From contig CALCJK010000012.1 of assembly GCA_937967455.1 (NCBI GenBank), forward strand, positions 1 through 64,000: 64,000 nt of DNA, in the 5' to 3' direction. Positions 8,343-17,411 of the stretch are shown here, piece after piece. Source of the DNA: an uncultured bacterium. Its GTDB lineage: Bacteria; Bacteroidota; Ignavibacteria; UBA10030; BY39. The notes below the pieces were generated by a model, which worked only from the letters and a program-made list of their open reading frames with translations, searched no databases and had not been told where the DNA came from. A program made the translations under genes and the position numbers. Within the stretch, counting starts at the first letter, position 1. Every line of letters starts with the position of its first letter.

Positions 8343-8764
8343 ATTTTTTGTATTTTAATTATTCTTTCGTTTTCTTCGTTTGTGTGTAATAAAAAAATGT
8401 TGTATCTGTTTGTTGGGAGTATTTCTTCAATTCTGTCTGCCCATTCAATTAATGAGATCCCATTACTGTAGATATAATCATCAAAACCAATTTCGGTAAG
8501 CTCCGAAATATCATTGATTCTGAAAAAATCGAAATGGTATATTGTAATGTTCTTAGATCTGTATTCATTTATAATTGTGAAAGAGGGGCTCGAAATGTTG
8601 TGTTCAATATTGAATGCTTTGCATACACCTTTAACAAAGTGTGTTTTACCTGAACCTAATTCACCAAAAAGAGCTACAACACTTCCATTTTGGAGATTTT
8701 TTATTGCGAAATTTTTTGCAAGTTCAACCGTTTCTGCTGCGCTTTTTGTTTTGTATACTTCCAT
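8339..8764 (-). CDS. tsaE: tRNA t6A biosynthesis ATPase TsaE
   Basis: Small P-loop ATPase of the t6A complex. Walker A is GELGSGKT (34-41), SPSFTIINEY lies in the switch region, and the segment YHFDFFRI followed by IEWADRI is typical of the family. Its length is 141 residues. It is located 5 bases downstream of porX, a neighbourhood also known from Bacteroidota genomes, and overlaps tsaB. Confidence 0.95.
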   Translation of the reverse strand: MEVYKTKSAAETVELAKNFAIKNLQNGSVVALFGELGSGKTHFVKGVCKAFNIEHNISSPSFTIINEYRSKNITIYHFDFFRINDISELTEIGFDDYIYSNGISLIEWADRIEEILPTNRYNIFLLHTNEENERIIKIQKI

Positions 8765-8769
8765 TACTG

Positions 8770-10332
8770 TTAAATTTTTGGTTCGAGCACAACAAATGGT
8801 AGTATCATTTCTTCAAGAGATATTCCGCCATGCTGAAAACTATCCCGATACTGGCTCAAATATTTGTGATAATCTGTTGGATAAACAAAGTAATAATCTT
8901 CTTTGGCAATTATATAATTAATCGTAACTCCGCGAACTGGTAAGTGGTATTCGTGAGGATTTTTTATGATTATTGCATGTTTTTCATCAACTTTGAGATT
9001 TCTACCGAATTTATATCTTAAGTTAGTTGCCGCTTCTTTATCTGCAATTACTTTTGCACCCCTTAGACAACGTACGCTACCATGATCTGATGTAATTATA
9101 ACTTTGATGTTTTTTTGTAATGAGAGAGTCTTCAAAATATTCAGAAGCGAAGAATGCTGAAACCAGGACTGAGTAAGAGAGCGATAGGCTGATTCATCCG
9201 GTGCAATTTCTTTTAATATTTGTGAATCCGACCTCTGGTGAGCAAGCATATCGACAAAGTTAATGACAATCGATGTGAGTTTATTATTTATAAGGGAAAG
9301 AATATTTTGTTCAATATTTTTCCCAAATTCTGGATCGATGATTTTAATATATTTAGGTTCTGGTCTGAGATTTATTCTTCTTCTTTCCAGAAGATTTAGA
9401 AGGAATTGGTGTTCAAATTTATTCCGACTGTTATCATCATCTTCCCATTGTTCCCAAATTTCAGGAAATCTTCTTTCAATTTCATCTGGCCAGGAGCCCG
9501 AGAATATAGCATTTCGTGAATATGGTGTAGCAGTTGGAAGTATTGAATAGTAAAATTGCTTTCTAATATTAAAATAATTACGTAAAATATTTTCCATTCC
9601 CATCCATTGATCATATCTCAAACAGTCAATTACCAGAAAAAAAACTGACTTGTTTGTTTGTAATTCTGGTATTAGTAGCTTATCAACAACATCGATAGAG
9701 AATATAGGCCGGTTTTTGCTTTCTAACCAATCTCTGTAATTTCTTTCGATGAATTTTGAAAACTCGATGTTACAAGAACGAAACTGATCACTAAGAGTAT
9801 CATTTAATCCCAGTTCTGGATGTTCGTCTATTTCGATTGCCCAATTAACTAGTCTGTGGTAGATATCTGTCCATTCTTGAAAAGAAGGATTTAAGGTTAG
9901 TTGAGTTGATATTTCATTGAATTCTTTGATGTAATCACGAGATACATACTCGCTTTCAATTTTTTTCCCCTCAAGAAATTTTTTGCAGGTAAGTAAAATT
10001 TGACTTGGATTTACAGGTTTAGTGAGGTAATCATCAATTTTGCTTCCAATTGCATTTTCCATCAAACCCTCGTCTTCTGATTTGGTAACCATAACAACAG
10101 GTAACTCAGGTCTGATGTTTTTGATCTCTGTAAGTGTTTTTAATCCACCCATACCTGGCATCATTTCATCAAGAAATACGAGATCATAATTTCTCGCTGT
10201 TACCAAATCAATCGCATCTTCGCCATTTGTTGCAGTTTCAACTATATAACCTTTCTCTTTAAGAAAAAGAATATGTGGTTTTAGTAATTCAATCTCGTCG
10301 TCTACCCAGAGTATTTTACCTTTATCAATCAT
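8770..10332 (-). CDS. porX: PorX-type response regulator with PglZ phosphatase domain
   Basis: Residues 1-118 are a receiver domain with acidic pocket D11/D12, phosphoacceptor D55 (in LVFLDEMMPG), T84 and K106. A helical linker leads to an alkaline-phosphatase-superfamily PglZ domain with metal-ligand motifs FLVIDCLRYD (D237), a TAT/S nucleophile region around T268-S273, VDMLAH (D362, H366) and ITSDHG (D417, H418). This layout is that of PorX, which with PorY controls the type IX secretion system; the effector domain hydrolyses phosphodiesters or nucleotides in known homologues. Its ATG overlaps the end of sprA, so regulator and translocon are co-translated. No histidine kinase is nearby. Confidence 0.92.
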   Translation of the reverse strand: MIDKGKILWVDDEIELLKPHILFLKEKGYIVETATNGEDAIDLVTARNYDLVFLDEMMPGMGGLKTLTEIKNIRPELPVVMVTKSEDEGLMENAIGSKIDDYLTKPVNPSQILLTCKKFLEGKKIESEYVSRDYIKEFNEISTQLTLNPSFQEWTDIYHRLVNWAIEIDEHPELGLNDTLSDQFRSCNIEFSKFIERNYRDWLESKNRPIFSIDVVDKLLIPELQTNKSVFFLVIDCLRYDQWMGMENILRNYFNIRKQFYYSILPTATPYSRNAIFSGSWPDEIERRFPEIWEQWEDDDNSRNKFEHQFLLNLLERRRINLRPEPKYIKIIDPEFGKNIEQNILSLINNKLTSIVINFVDMLAHQRSDSQILKEIAPDESAYRSLTQSWFQHSSLLNILKTLSLQKNIKVIITSDHGSVRCLRGAKVIADKEAATNLRYKFGRNLKVDEKHAIIIKNPHEYHLPVRGVTINYIIAKEDYYFVYPTDYHKYLSQYRDSFQHGGISLEEMILPFVVLEPKI

Positions 10333-13300
10333 TGTATTGCTATCCTTAAATCTAACCCACCCTCATTTGTTGTAGTTCCAGGAATTAGAGACCCACCTTC
10401 ATCTGGTTTAATACTTGTGTATCTATAATATATTGCAGCAGTTATGCGGGAACTTAGTACATAACGGATTCTTGGTTCAATTATTGTGCGAGTTGTTCCT
10501 TCGAGTGGTGTTCCATCTGGATTTACTTCGAGTAAATTTACTTCATATGTTGTTCGCGATGTGTGATTAAGTGAATAATTCAGAGTTGCTTCAAGATCGT
10601 TGCTTAATGATAGACCAAAGAATGGAAATTCAAAACCTCTGCGATTATAGCTTAATGAGAACGAAACTTCTGTGTTTGATTGCTCGACAATACTTCGTGA
10701 AGCTATGTTTAAATCGTATGATGCCCCTTTGTTAAATTTAAATGAGAAAGTCATATTTCCCTTTAAAATTTCCTTCATTGTAGCATCTAAGCCTATCAGT
10801 GGTGCAAAGCTATAATTAACACGTTCAGCTTCTACTCTAATACCACCGTTTGGATTGCCTTTCCATTGTTTTGTAAAACCAGAAGTATAAGCATGACTGA
10901 ATGATAATCTATCTACGAATTTTGTGAAACCCAGAGTTTTTTCAACACCATCCCAGCGCATTGAGTAGTTAACTCTAGGTAGTAATGAACCGAATAATTT
11001 TTGAAATACAGGAAGTGCTTCCATGCCCTTTTCAAAGGATTCTGCAAGTTTTACGTCATCGGAAGCTTCATCTGTAATATTGTTGCGTCGTGCATTGTAT
11101 TTTTTCCCAACATCCTCAAGGTTGCTCTTGAACATTTTGAACAAAAGTATAGGTGGCATTGTGAAAAATGATCTTTCAAGATTTCCACCAATTGCAACCG
11201 AATTGATTGTAGGTACACCCTCAGCATCAGTAATTAGTGTTGTGCTTTTATTGAATGCCCAGTTAAGGTTCCAGTTCAAATCTATTGAGGCACCTTCCCA
11301 GAGAGGTCGATTAGTTCTTAATGCAATTCTGTTTGTCTGATTGAATTGATCAGAAATCTGAGTATTAGGTGCTCTCAATCCACGGATTACATTAAATTTT
11401 ATAAATGGGAAACTTGATGAAGAGGCATATTCGAGTTTTCCAGACGGGTCGCTTAATAATCCTAATTGGTAAAGTCTTGATGGACCATAGTCAAGTTTTG
11501 GATCTTCAAAGGGTGGAACTCCCCAGAAGTTCATCATACCGGTATGACCACGAACTCCACTGTTAATGCTTCTGTTAGTTTGTGCAAATGATATATTTAT
11601 AGTTTCATAATCCAGGAACGGATATTTTATAAAAATTTTGGAAATTGTCTTTAGCTGGTTAAGTATATTAATTTTTTTCTCAGGTTTTGATTCGGTTGAT
11701 TTCTTGACTGTTGAAGTATCGCTTTTTGATATTGAATCAGCTTGTTCATTCCTCTGCTGGGGTCGAGTTCTGACTGGAGCTTGTTGTGCAGTTGTTTGAG
11801 GTTCTTTAGATATAAACCAGGGATCTGTCAGAGTTTTTAATCTGAAGTTTAAAGTTAGATTAATATTATTATCCCAACCTGCACCTTTACCTCTATCCTC
11901 TGGTTGAAAATTGTCCGACCAACCATAGTTTACAGAATATCCTGTTCCCACATCCAGATATTTATTGATATCTAACAGGTTTGGAATTTTAGGTTTTGCG
12001 TTAATTGTGAATCTTTGTGAATATCGGGCAGTAAGTCCAAAGTTGATTACTTTGTTAGTTCTGAAAATATCTCTAAGTATTTGACTAAATGGTCGTTGGT
12101 TCCCGAGTGAATCTGTCTCAAGGTGAAGTAATGAACTTTCAACATTTATACCGTAATCACCTGAAAGGTTGATTAATCCACTTTCAGATAAACGCCATCC
12201 GAAGTTCAGGTTTCTACTTGCATTAAAAGATCTGCTGATTGGTCTTTGTGTTGTAGTTTGTAGTCTGGGGGTTTCTTTGCTTTGTCCACGTTGAACACCT
12301 ATACCAGTATTAAAGTTTGTTATTGGTATGAAATAAATTTTGTAATCTTTGTAGTCATTAAGTAACCATAAACCATCGAATAATTTTTTAAAAGGAGCGA
12401 AATAGAAATCAGCTGGCAAACTGACGGAATATCCAGTCCTTCCATTCCAGCTCCAATTATATCTTTGTATTATTAGAGGATTACGTTCTGTTGATCTGTT
12501 GTAACCAAAGCTCCAGCTAATTTTATTAATAGTTTCATTAATATACCATGCTGAAGATGGGAAGACAATTCTGAGATTTGGGACACCAAAGGATTCAGAC
12601 ATTCTAACGGTTTGAACTTGTCTTATTACCTCATTTTTAAGTTTTTCTGCTTCATCAGTTGGAGTCCCATTGTTAATTGCAGTTTCTTTTATTCTTTCTG
12701 CAGCTTGTTTTGTATCTATATCTGTATTAGGAAGGTAAAGAGGGTTTTCAATACTTTCGCTGTGATTATAATTAAATGGAATTGTTGTTCCTTGCCAGCT
12801 TTTGGGTAAAAATTTTTCTAAAGAAAAGCTTGCGCCAACTGCCCAATTGTTTGTTGTTTTTCGACTTCCAAATCTTTGATCGAGTCCGTGGAAGTACGGA
12901 TCCATTTTTGAGTAATTGAATGAGGCATTTCCAAAATCAGCTATTTTTAACTGTGTATCAAATTTGTATGCCCAACCGGGTGTATCATCAACATCTGAAA
13001 CTCGTAATTCATTTATCCATACTTCACCATAAAGTATCGTTTTGCCTTTGTTAGCGGGGTTTTCTACGCCAATCCATATATATTTAATGCTTGTCAAAGA
13101 TGGATTACCTCTCACAACATAAACAGCTCCTGGTGGTCCATTTGGTACTGGAACTGGAGTCGAGCGGTTTCGAACAGAATCTCTTCCTTCTTTTATAGCT
13201 GTGAGTTCAGCGAATTTGATTATGATTTCATTATTTGCTGGGTCCCAACCAGGATGTAAAGGTGCTCGATACTCATAATAATTTAATGAATCTATTCCAA

Positions 13301-16300
13301 AGCGTAAGTAAACTTCAGCATCGTAATCATCCAGACTGTTGAATACAAAATTTTTATCTCCATGTACAAACATCTTCATTGTGCGGTAATTAAACACATC
13401 AAGGGGTCTATAAGAGTAGAATTTAAATGCTTCTCTTGATTCTCCGTCTAGTAAACCGTTTATTTTTAAATTTAATGATTGTTCGTTTCCTAAAATTTGT
13501 TGATCTGGTTGAGTTCTATCACGTTCGCGAATAACACCTGGTGGAATTTCATATTCTGGATTATCCTCAAAATTAATCACAGCAACTTTTAGTACAGTGT
13601 CAGTTTTTGAAACTTCTTGCCATTGATTACCAACCAAACTTATATCCGCAATTCTGATTCTGACTGGTTCATCAAAACCTGAGATCCAAATTCTAACATA
13701 TTGCATATTCTGTAATATGTCTGTAGCGCTTTCGTTGCCTTGAGTGATTTTCCTCGTAAATTCTGTAAGTGGTATCCTGAATTGATACCAACCATAAATT
13801 CCACCACCAACAATATAATTATTTGTTCTCTCAATACCTGTTGAATCTATATAAACTGAATCTAGTGGAATTTCATATTCAAGATAGCTATTTAGCAAAT
13901 CCAATTCTCCGTTAGCGTTTAAATCCTCTGTGTCGGGAAATCTACCTTCTGGACTTAATTCATTTTTTTCAGATCCGTTTATTCTGCTGAAATCTCTACC
14001 TCCAGTAGTGTATGCAAAATTATCACCGCTTGGATCATCATATAATTCTGGATATTTTACAATTAAATCTGCGTATATCTGTCTTTCCTCTGCATCAGTT
14101 AACATATCTAAACCAACATCTTCCCCTGGATTTAGTACACCATTTGGAATGTTACTTTTAACTAAATCTTCGCTATTCAGTCTTTTATTTGGAATAACAT
14201 CTTCGCTGATTTTACCTAAATTAAAAAATATTCTACCTCTTTTTAAATTGGGTGCTGAAGTAGAGATTTGTTCAGTTTTTAACCACAGTTCTATATAATT
14301 AATGTTTTGCTCTATTATATTAGTCCCGGCTGTGCCTAAATATTTCATTATACCAGCCCAATTTTTTTGAGGTTCTGCAAGGAGTGTTTTTTCAATATCC
14401 ATTGAATAATTGTATTGCCCTCGCTCTTTTGGAAAGAAATCCAGATTTAAAACAGTGACCTGTTCTTGTCCCCTTCTTACGCTTTTGTTTGGCCAAATGT
14501 CAGTAACAATTACATCACTTGGTAATCGATTATACCACCAGAGTTTTGATTTTGAATAGGTTTTTGTGCTATCCGGTATATCACCAAGGAATGTGTAAAC
14601 TGGTGGACTTGTGAGTCGCCAGGTTGAATAACCAACCCCTAATGGAATACTTCTGCGTGCACCTTCGAAATCATCTATATAAGCGATTCCAGAACCTCTA
14701 TCACTTGCAATAGTACTCTTTTTTGTATTTGGATCAGGAAGCATATATGCTGCTTCACCAGAAAATTTAATTGTTGACATTTCCTGTGTTCGAATAAATG
14801 GAAGTGCATCAATTGCTTTTGTCAGGAATTCAAGATTGAAAGATGTCATTGCATCAATACCAAAGATTGAGTTATTTGTTGGTTCTTCATTGAGGCGAAC
14901 TTTGTCACTTAATGTTTCCTGATTCAAATTCATAAAAGTGAATCCCAATTTTGTATTTGGGAGTGGATCCATTTCTCCCCTTGCACCAATCAATGTTTTA
15001 GACGCTAACTGGAATAAATCATTTTGTTCATATTTAATTTGTAGATTTGCACCAGGCATTAGCGCTCTCTGATTTCTTATAATAACTTCTCCAATCATAT
15101 AGTCGACAGAATAATCAACATTCGGCGTGAGTGGCGAACCATCAAGAAGAACCTGAACACTTCCTTCAACTACATTAAATCCAAGATTATATTTGTTCTG
15201 GCGTTCGGTAGCAGATTTGCCTTTGAGTATGTATTTGTTTCTTATACTTTGTTGTGCGAATGTTCTTAATGTGTCGTAAATTTCTGGATATATGTAAGTT
15301 TCTATCACTGATTCAGGTTCTCCAATACTTAGCAGGAATTCGCTAATTGATTTTCTAAAAGGTTCCAGTGTTGGGAATATTATTTCAGCTCGAGATTCGT
15401 CAATTGTTAAACCTCTGATATAGTCAAACTTATCATCAGGTTGATTTAAGTTGTTTTCACCATATTTATCTAATCCAAGAATTCTAATTAGTGGAGTACC
15501 AAACAATTGGTCCTGATCGGATTGTGAACCTTCTTCTCTAAAGATCTTTAATTCAAAACCTTGTTGCTTAAGATTGGAGCCTCCAATTGAATAGATGTTT
15601 TTCAACATCAAGTTCCATGCGTATTTGTGGTTGGGAACAAGATTTTTCGGTCTTATCAATTTTAATATTAACGGTTTTGTTGAGGATGTATCAATTCCAG
15701 CAAATTCACCAAATATGATATCATCATCAGTTGCACCAGTTGGTCCCTGGGTTCTAAATGCTACTGCAAGTGCTTGATCGGCTTGCAAACTGGTATTTAG
15801 TGAAATATAACCAGATTGTGCATTTAACTTATATTCATTTGGTTGTAGTTTTATCCAGGTGCCTTTCTCTATTATACCTGAAATAGAATTAAGCTCTCTT
15901 AAAGAATCTGCATATGAATCACCTGCTACGATTGGTGGCAGGTCAACAATTGCAACCGCTTCTTTTTGACCAGCTTGATAAACACCACCTTGGCGGGTTT
16001 TCCATACTTCAATATCTACAACATTAAATTGTAACATATTGATAGGCAATTGTACATTTAATCCGGAATGAGTGATTTCAAAAATACTTCTATACAATGT
16101 ATCTAAAAAGTAATGATTTGTTGAATATTCAAAAGCCCTGATTGTAAATTCTCTTTCTTGTGCACCACCAGAAGCAGTTAGCTCTCTTGTCTGCCCCTTT
16201 TTCTGAGACATAACTGTTTGTAGTGTTAAAGGGCCAAGCTGGAATTTGCTTTTAATTCCAAAAAGTGCCTGACTGCTTCCAATATAAGAAGCTGGAGATT

Positions 16301-17255
16301 GAAGCGAAACATTGCCAGCTTCAATTGTTTGAATTATTTCGTCTTCGTAACCTGTATACTTAATCTTTAATTGGTTCTCATACTCAAATGTGCGCTGTGT
16401 GTTCCAATCGGCATTGATATTAAGTTTATCCCCAATTGTACCGTTTACATTTACCTGTACTTCCTGGTTGAAATTTGGTTCGTTCCGCACTTGATCCTGT
16501 CGCGAGATGGTTGCCTGATCAGATTTCTGACTTCTAAATCCTGCTTTAATATTAACTGCTCCATTTATTCTAATATTTATTTTTGGAGGACCAAATATAC
16601 TTAAAAACGGGACTGATGGGACTGGGATATCAATATTGGTTACCGATCCTAAAAATTCACTTAAGCCAACACCATGTTCTTTTTCTTTATAAACTTTAAC
16701 TAATGCTTCCCAATTTTTGTATTTTTCGTGTTCAAGTCGCCTTCGTATGTATTCATCTAAAGTTAATCTAATTGGTATTTTTACATCTTTTCCATAAATG
16801 CTTTCAGTTACATTTACATATGAACCTGTGCTATCGAGCTCGACATTGAATTGATATGCTGTGGAACGATTTTCAAGAAATAGGGGATGTGGTTTTTTGT
16901 TAAATGGTTGTGCATAAACTGGATCAATCCTTCGATATACAAAGTGTTCAACTCTTGCTGATGAATCTATAAAAATGTATGATGTTGAATCAATCCATTC
17001 TGTTATACTCGTATCCTGTGAAATAACCCTAGGTAATATTGTATCTATTTCTTCGGCATCTAAGGTATCAGTTTCTAGTTCAAGATCAGTTGTATCTGTC
17101 GATGGTATGTAAAAATTGTATGGTTTTGATAATTCTATTTTAGTTGAATTAAAATAAGAAAATGAATTGAAAATTAATGCGAAGAATGCTAATAGTAAGG
17201 CTACAAATTTTAGGGAGTACTTTTTGAGAGTATTTTTGTTTGTAAAAGAATACAC
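10329..17255 (-). CDS. sprA: SprA/Sov, type IX secretion outer-membrane translocon
   Basis: Giant protein of 2308 residues, the usual size of SprA/Sov, the single-chain 36-strand barrel through which T9SS cargo crosses the outer membrane. A hydrophobic N-terminal signal (about 12-36) is followed by an Asp/Thr-rich stretch and many amphipathic beta strands to the C-terminus. A Gln/Lys/Ser-rich linker lies near residue 1820-1870 (positions about 11680-11800), probably a loop. The start is a GTG at 17255 without a clear Shine-Dalgarno; no better in-frame start lies nearby. Only PorX of the other T9SS genes is next to it. The identification rests on size, composition and the coupling to porX. Confidence 0.9.
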   Translation of the reverse strand: MYSFTNKNTLKKYSLKFVALLLAFFALIFNSFSYFNSTKIELSKPYNFYIPSTDTTDLELETDTLDAEEIDTILPRVISQDTSITEWIDSTSYIFIDSSARVEHFVYRRIDPVYAQPFNKKPHPLFLENRSTAYQFNVELDSTGSYVNVTESIYGKDVKIPIRLTLDEYIRRRLEHEKYKNWEALVKVYKEKEHGVGLSEFLGSVTNIDIPVPSVPFLSIFGPPKINIRINGAVNIKAGFRSQKSDQATISRQDQVRNEPNFNQEVQVNVNGTIGDKLNINADWNTQRTFEYENQLKIKYTGYEDEIIQTIEAGNVSLQSPASYIGSSQALFGIKSKFQLGPLTLQTVMSQKKGQTRELTASGGAQEREFTIRAFEYSTNHYFLDTLYRSIFEITHSGLNVQLPINMLQFNVVDIEVWKTRQGGVYQAGQKEAVAIVDLPPIVAGDSYADSLRELNSISGIIEKGTWIKLQPNEYKLNAQSGYISLNTSLQADQALAVAFRTQGPTGATDDDIIFGEFAGIDTSSTKPLILKLIRPKNLVPNHKYAWNLMLKNIYSIGGSNLKQQGFELKIFREEGSQSDQDQLFGTPLIRILGLDKYGENNLNQPDDKFDYIRGLTIDESRAEIIFPTLEPFRKSISEFLLSIGEPESVIETYIYPEIYDTLRTFAQQSIRNKYILKGKSATERQNKYNLGFNVVEGSVQVLLDGSPLTPNVDYSVDYMIGEVIIRNQRALMPGANLQIKYEQNDLFQLASKTLIGARGEMDPLPNTKLGFTFMNLNQETLSDKVRLNEEPTNNSIFGIDAMTSFNLEFLTKAIDALPFIRTQEMSTIKFSGEAAYMLPDPNTKKSTIASDRGSGIAYIDDFEGARRSIPLGVGYSTWRLTSPPVYTFLGDIPDSTKTYSKSKLWWYNRLPSDVIVTDIWPNKSVRRGQEQVTVLNLDFFPKERGQYNYSMDIEKTLLAEPQKNWAGIMKYLGTAGTNIIEQNINYIELWLKTEQISTSAPNLKRGRIFFNLGKISEDVIPNKRLNSEDLVKSNIPNGVLNPGEDVGLDMLTDAEERQIYADLIVKYPELYDDPSGDNFAYTTGGRDFSRINGSEKNELSPEGRFPDTEDLNANGELDLLNSYLEYEIPLDSVYIDSTGIERTNNYIVGGGIYGWYQFRIPLTEFTRKITQGNESATDILQNMQYVRIWISGFDEPVRIRIADISLVGNQWQEVSKTDTVLKVAVINFEDNPEYEIPPGVIRERDRTQPDQQILGNEQSLNLKINGLLDGESREAFKFYSYRPLDVFNYRTMKMFVHGDKNFVFNSLDDYDAEVYLRFGIDSLNYYEYRAPLHPGWDPANNEIIIKFAELTAIKEGRDSVRNRSTPVPVPNGPPGAVYVVRGNPSLTSIKYIWIGVENPANKGKTILYGEVWINELRVSDVDDTPGWAYKFDTQLKIADFGNASFNYSKMDPYFHGLDQRFGSRKTTNNWAVGASFSLEKFLPKSWQGTTIPFNYNHSESIENPLYLPNTDIDTKQAAERIKETAINNGTPTDEAEKLKNEVIRQVQTVRMSESFGVPNLRIVFPSSAWYINETINKISWSFGYNRSTERNPLIIQRYNWSWNGRTGYSVSLPADFYFAPFKKLFDGLWLLNDYKDYKIYFIPITNFNTGIGVQRGQSKETPRLQTTTQRPISRSFNASRNLNFGWRLSESGLINLSGDYGINVESSLLHLETDSLGNQRPFSQILRDIFRTNKVINFGLTARYSQRFTINAKPKIPNLLDINKYLDVGTGYSVNYGWSDNFQPEDRGKGAGWDNNINLTLNFRLKTLTDPWFISKEPQTTAQQAPVRTRPQQRNEQADSISKSDTSTVKKSTESKPEKKINILNQLKTISKIFIKYPFLDYETINISFAQTNRSINSGVRGHTGMMNFWGVPPFEDPKLDYGPSRLYQLGLLSDPSGKLEYASSSSFPFIKFNVIRGLRAPNTQISDQFNQTNRIALRTNRPLWEGASIDLNWNLNWAFNKSTTLITDAEGVPTINSVAIGGNLERSFFTMPPILLFKMFKSNLEDVGKKYNARRNNITDEASDDVKLAESFEKGMEALPVFQKLFGSLLPRVNYSMRWDGVEKTLGFTKFVDRLSFSHAYTSGFTKQWKGNPNGGIRVEAERVNYSFAPLIGLDATMKEILKGNMTFSFKFNKGASYDLNIASRSIVEQSNTEVSFSLSYNRRGFEFPFFGLSLSNDLEATLNYSLNHTSRTTYEVNLLEVNPDGTPLEGTTRTIIEPRIRYVLSSRITAAIYYRYTSIKPDEGGSLIPGTTTNEGGLDLRIAIQ

Positions 17256-17411
17256 GTTGTTATACGATACTTTTTCAGTTGATAGAAAATTTCATAAAAT
17301 TATTTTAGTAATCTATAGCAAAATATCGATAACAACGCGTCCTTTAAGTTTTTTGTTATAATTTCAGAAAAAAGTTATAAAAAAGCAAATTAAACTACAA
17401 TTTTTCTAAAA

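Noticed and set aside
17256-17411. promoter for sprA in the gap behind the S46 peptidase gene
   Set aside because: Several TATAA-like hexamers occur, but none has a -35 partner at 16-18 bases; the gap is simply AT-rich.
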